Part shown: piece by piece, positions 14,437-14,743 of the stretch
How positions within the stretch are numbered: the first letter of the stretch is position 1
Layout: every line of letters starts with the position of its first letter
Origin: Sulfolobus sp. UBA167
GTDB taxonomy: Archaea > Thermoproteota > Thermoprotei_A > Sulfolobales > Sulfolobaceae
Direction: 5' to 3'
DNA: 14,743 bases
Assembly (NCBI GenBank): GCA_002495845.1
Contig: DAHF01000079.1
Location: 3,311 to 18,053, forward strand
Notes under the pieces: generated by a model
Database searches by the model: none
What the model was told of the DNA's origin: nothing
What the model saw: the letters and a program-made list of their open reading frames with translations, nothing else
Program-made: the position numbers and the translations under genes

Positions 14437-14743
14437 CAGAGACCGACTCAGCAAGGTATACAACACAAATGACATTACAATAGTGCATATATGTCTTCAT
14501 TGACAAAACTTACTTCGTTTAGCGTTTCATGCTTGCAAATGTCCACTGTGTGCAGGTCATGATTGACAAGGTACAAAGGAAGTTCTTGAAAAGATCTGGC
14601 TTGATTCCTGTTCAATCTCTTGAAAGAAAATGTTACCGCACAAAGAAAGGTGAAGGTATAAAGCGGAAACATCACATAGGACTCTAGATAAGACTGAACT
14701 CGCATCAAAGTGGCCAAGGTGTGGGAAGCCCACAGAGATTCCA
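14437..14743. other. Window end with only degenerate coding traces
   Basis: No intact gene is supported. One forward frame reads AFHACKCPLCAGHD, then a stop, QGTKEVLEKIWLDSC, two further stops, and near the window end ASKWPRCGKPTEIP. The cysteine pairs recall a zinc ribbon of a decayed or frameshifted gene that may continue past 14743. A different forward frame gives a basic 52-codon ORF (14529-14687), and the reverse strand an 80-codon TTG frame; neither has a convincing promoter or family. Confidence 0.3.

Noticed and set aside
14475..14717. Reverse 80-codon ORF with TTG start
   Set aside because: No promoter and no recognisable family; composition unconvincing.

Overview
The window looks like a chromosome segment of a thermoacidophilic crenarchaeon of the order Sulfolobales (Sulfolobus/Metallosphaera/Acidianus type). 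The evidence is leaderless starts with a TATA box about 25-30 bases upstream, Shine-Dalgarno sequences mainly on operon-internal genes, a tRNA without an encoded CCA, a tetrathionate hydrolase-like secreted propeller, a DUF3211 protein known from Sulfolobales, and T-rich terminators. No species can be named from sequence alone.

Region 1 (about 1-3260) is AT-rich and accessory-like. It holds an encapsulin shell protein with a fused N-terminal ferritin-like domain, a 31-codon ORF with its own promoter, a decayed reverse-strand ORF, a HEPN-MNT toxin-antitoxin pair, and a broken metallo-beta-lactamase-fold gene that ends at the 3' side of a reverse-strand tRNA-Gly(GCC). This fits an integration hotspot beside a tRNA gene.

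Region 2 (about 3261-8600) has higher GC and intact genes: tRNA-Gly, a small DUF131-type membrane protein, a divergent SelB/EF-Tu-like protein without a usable GTPase domain, a small unknown protein, an exported tetrathionate-hydrolase-like PQQ-type beta-propeller, and an APC-superfamily permease. Sulfur compound oxidation outside the cell is the likely role of the propeller protein.

Region 3 (8600-9326) has no convincing intact gene, only one 73-codon candidate and a frameshifted remnant.

Region 4 (9327-12875, reverse strand) is the most interesting part. It is a tightly packed operon: SixA-like histidine phosphatase, Ppx/GppA exopolyphosphatase, a thymidylate-kinase-fold P-loop kinase, a second such protein with ruined catalytic motifs, and a CHAD-domain (polyphosphate-binding) protein. 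The last four overlap each other. The set suggests a polyphosphate-handling system in which the kinase pair has an unassigned role, possibly polyphosphate-linked phosphoryl transfer. The CHAD gene seems to lack any ATG, GTG or TTG at its true start and may begin at an ACG behind a well-placed Shine-Dalgarno.

Region 5 (12876-14743) contains an orphan strong TATA box with a possible small RNA, a membrane-anchored Holliday-junction-resolvase-like nuclease with a glutamine-rich helical stalk, a DUF3211 protein, and a terminal stretch with only degenerate coding traces.
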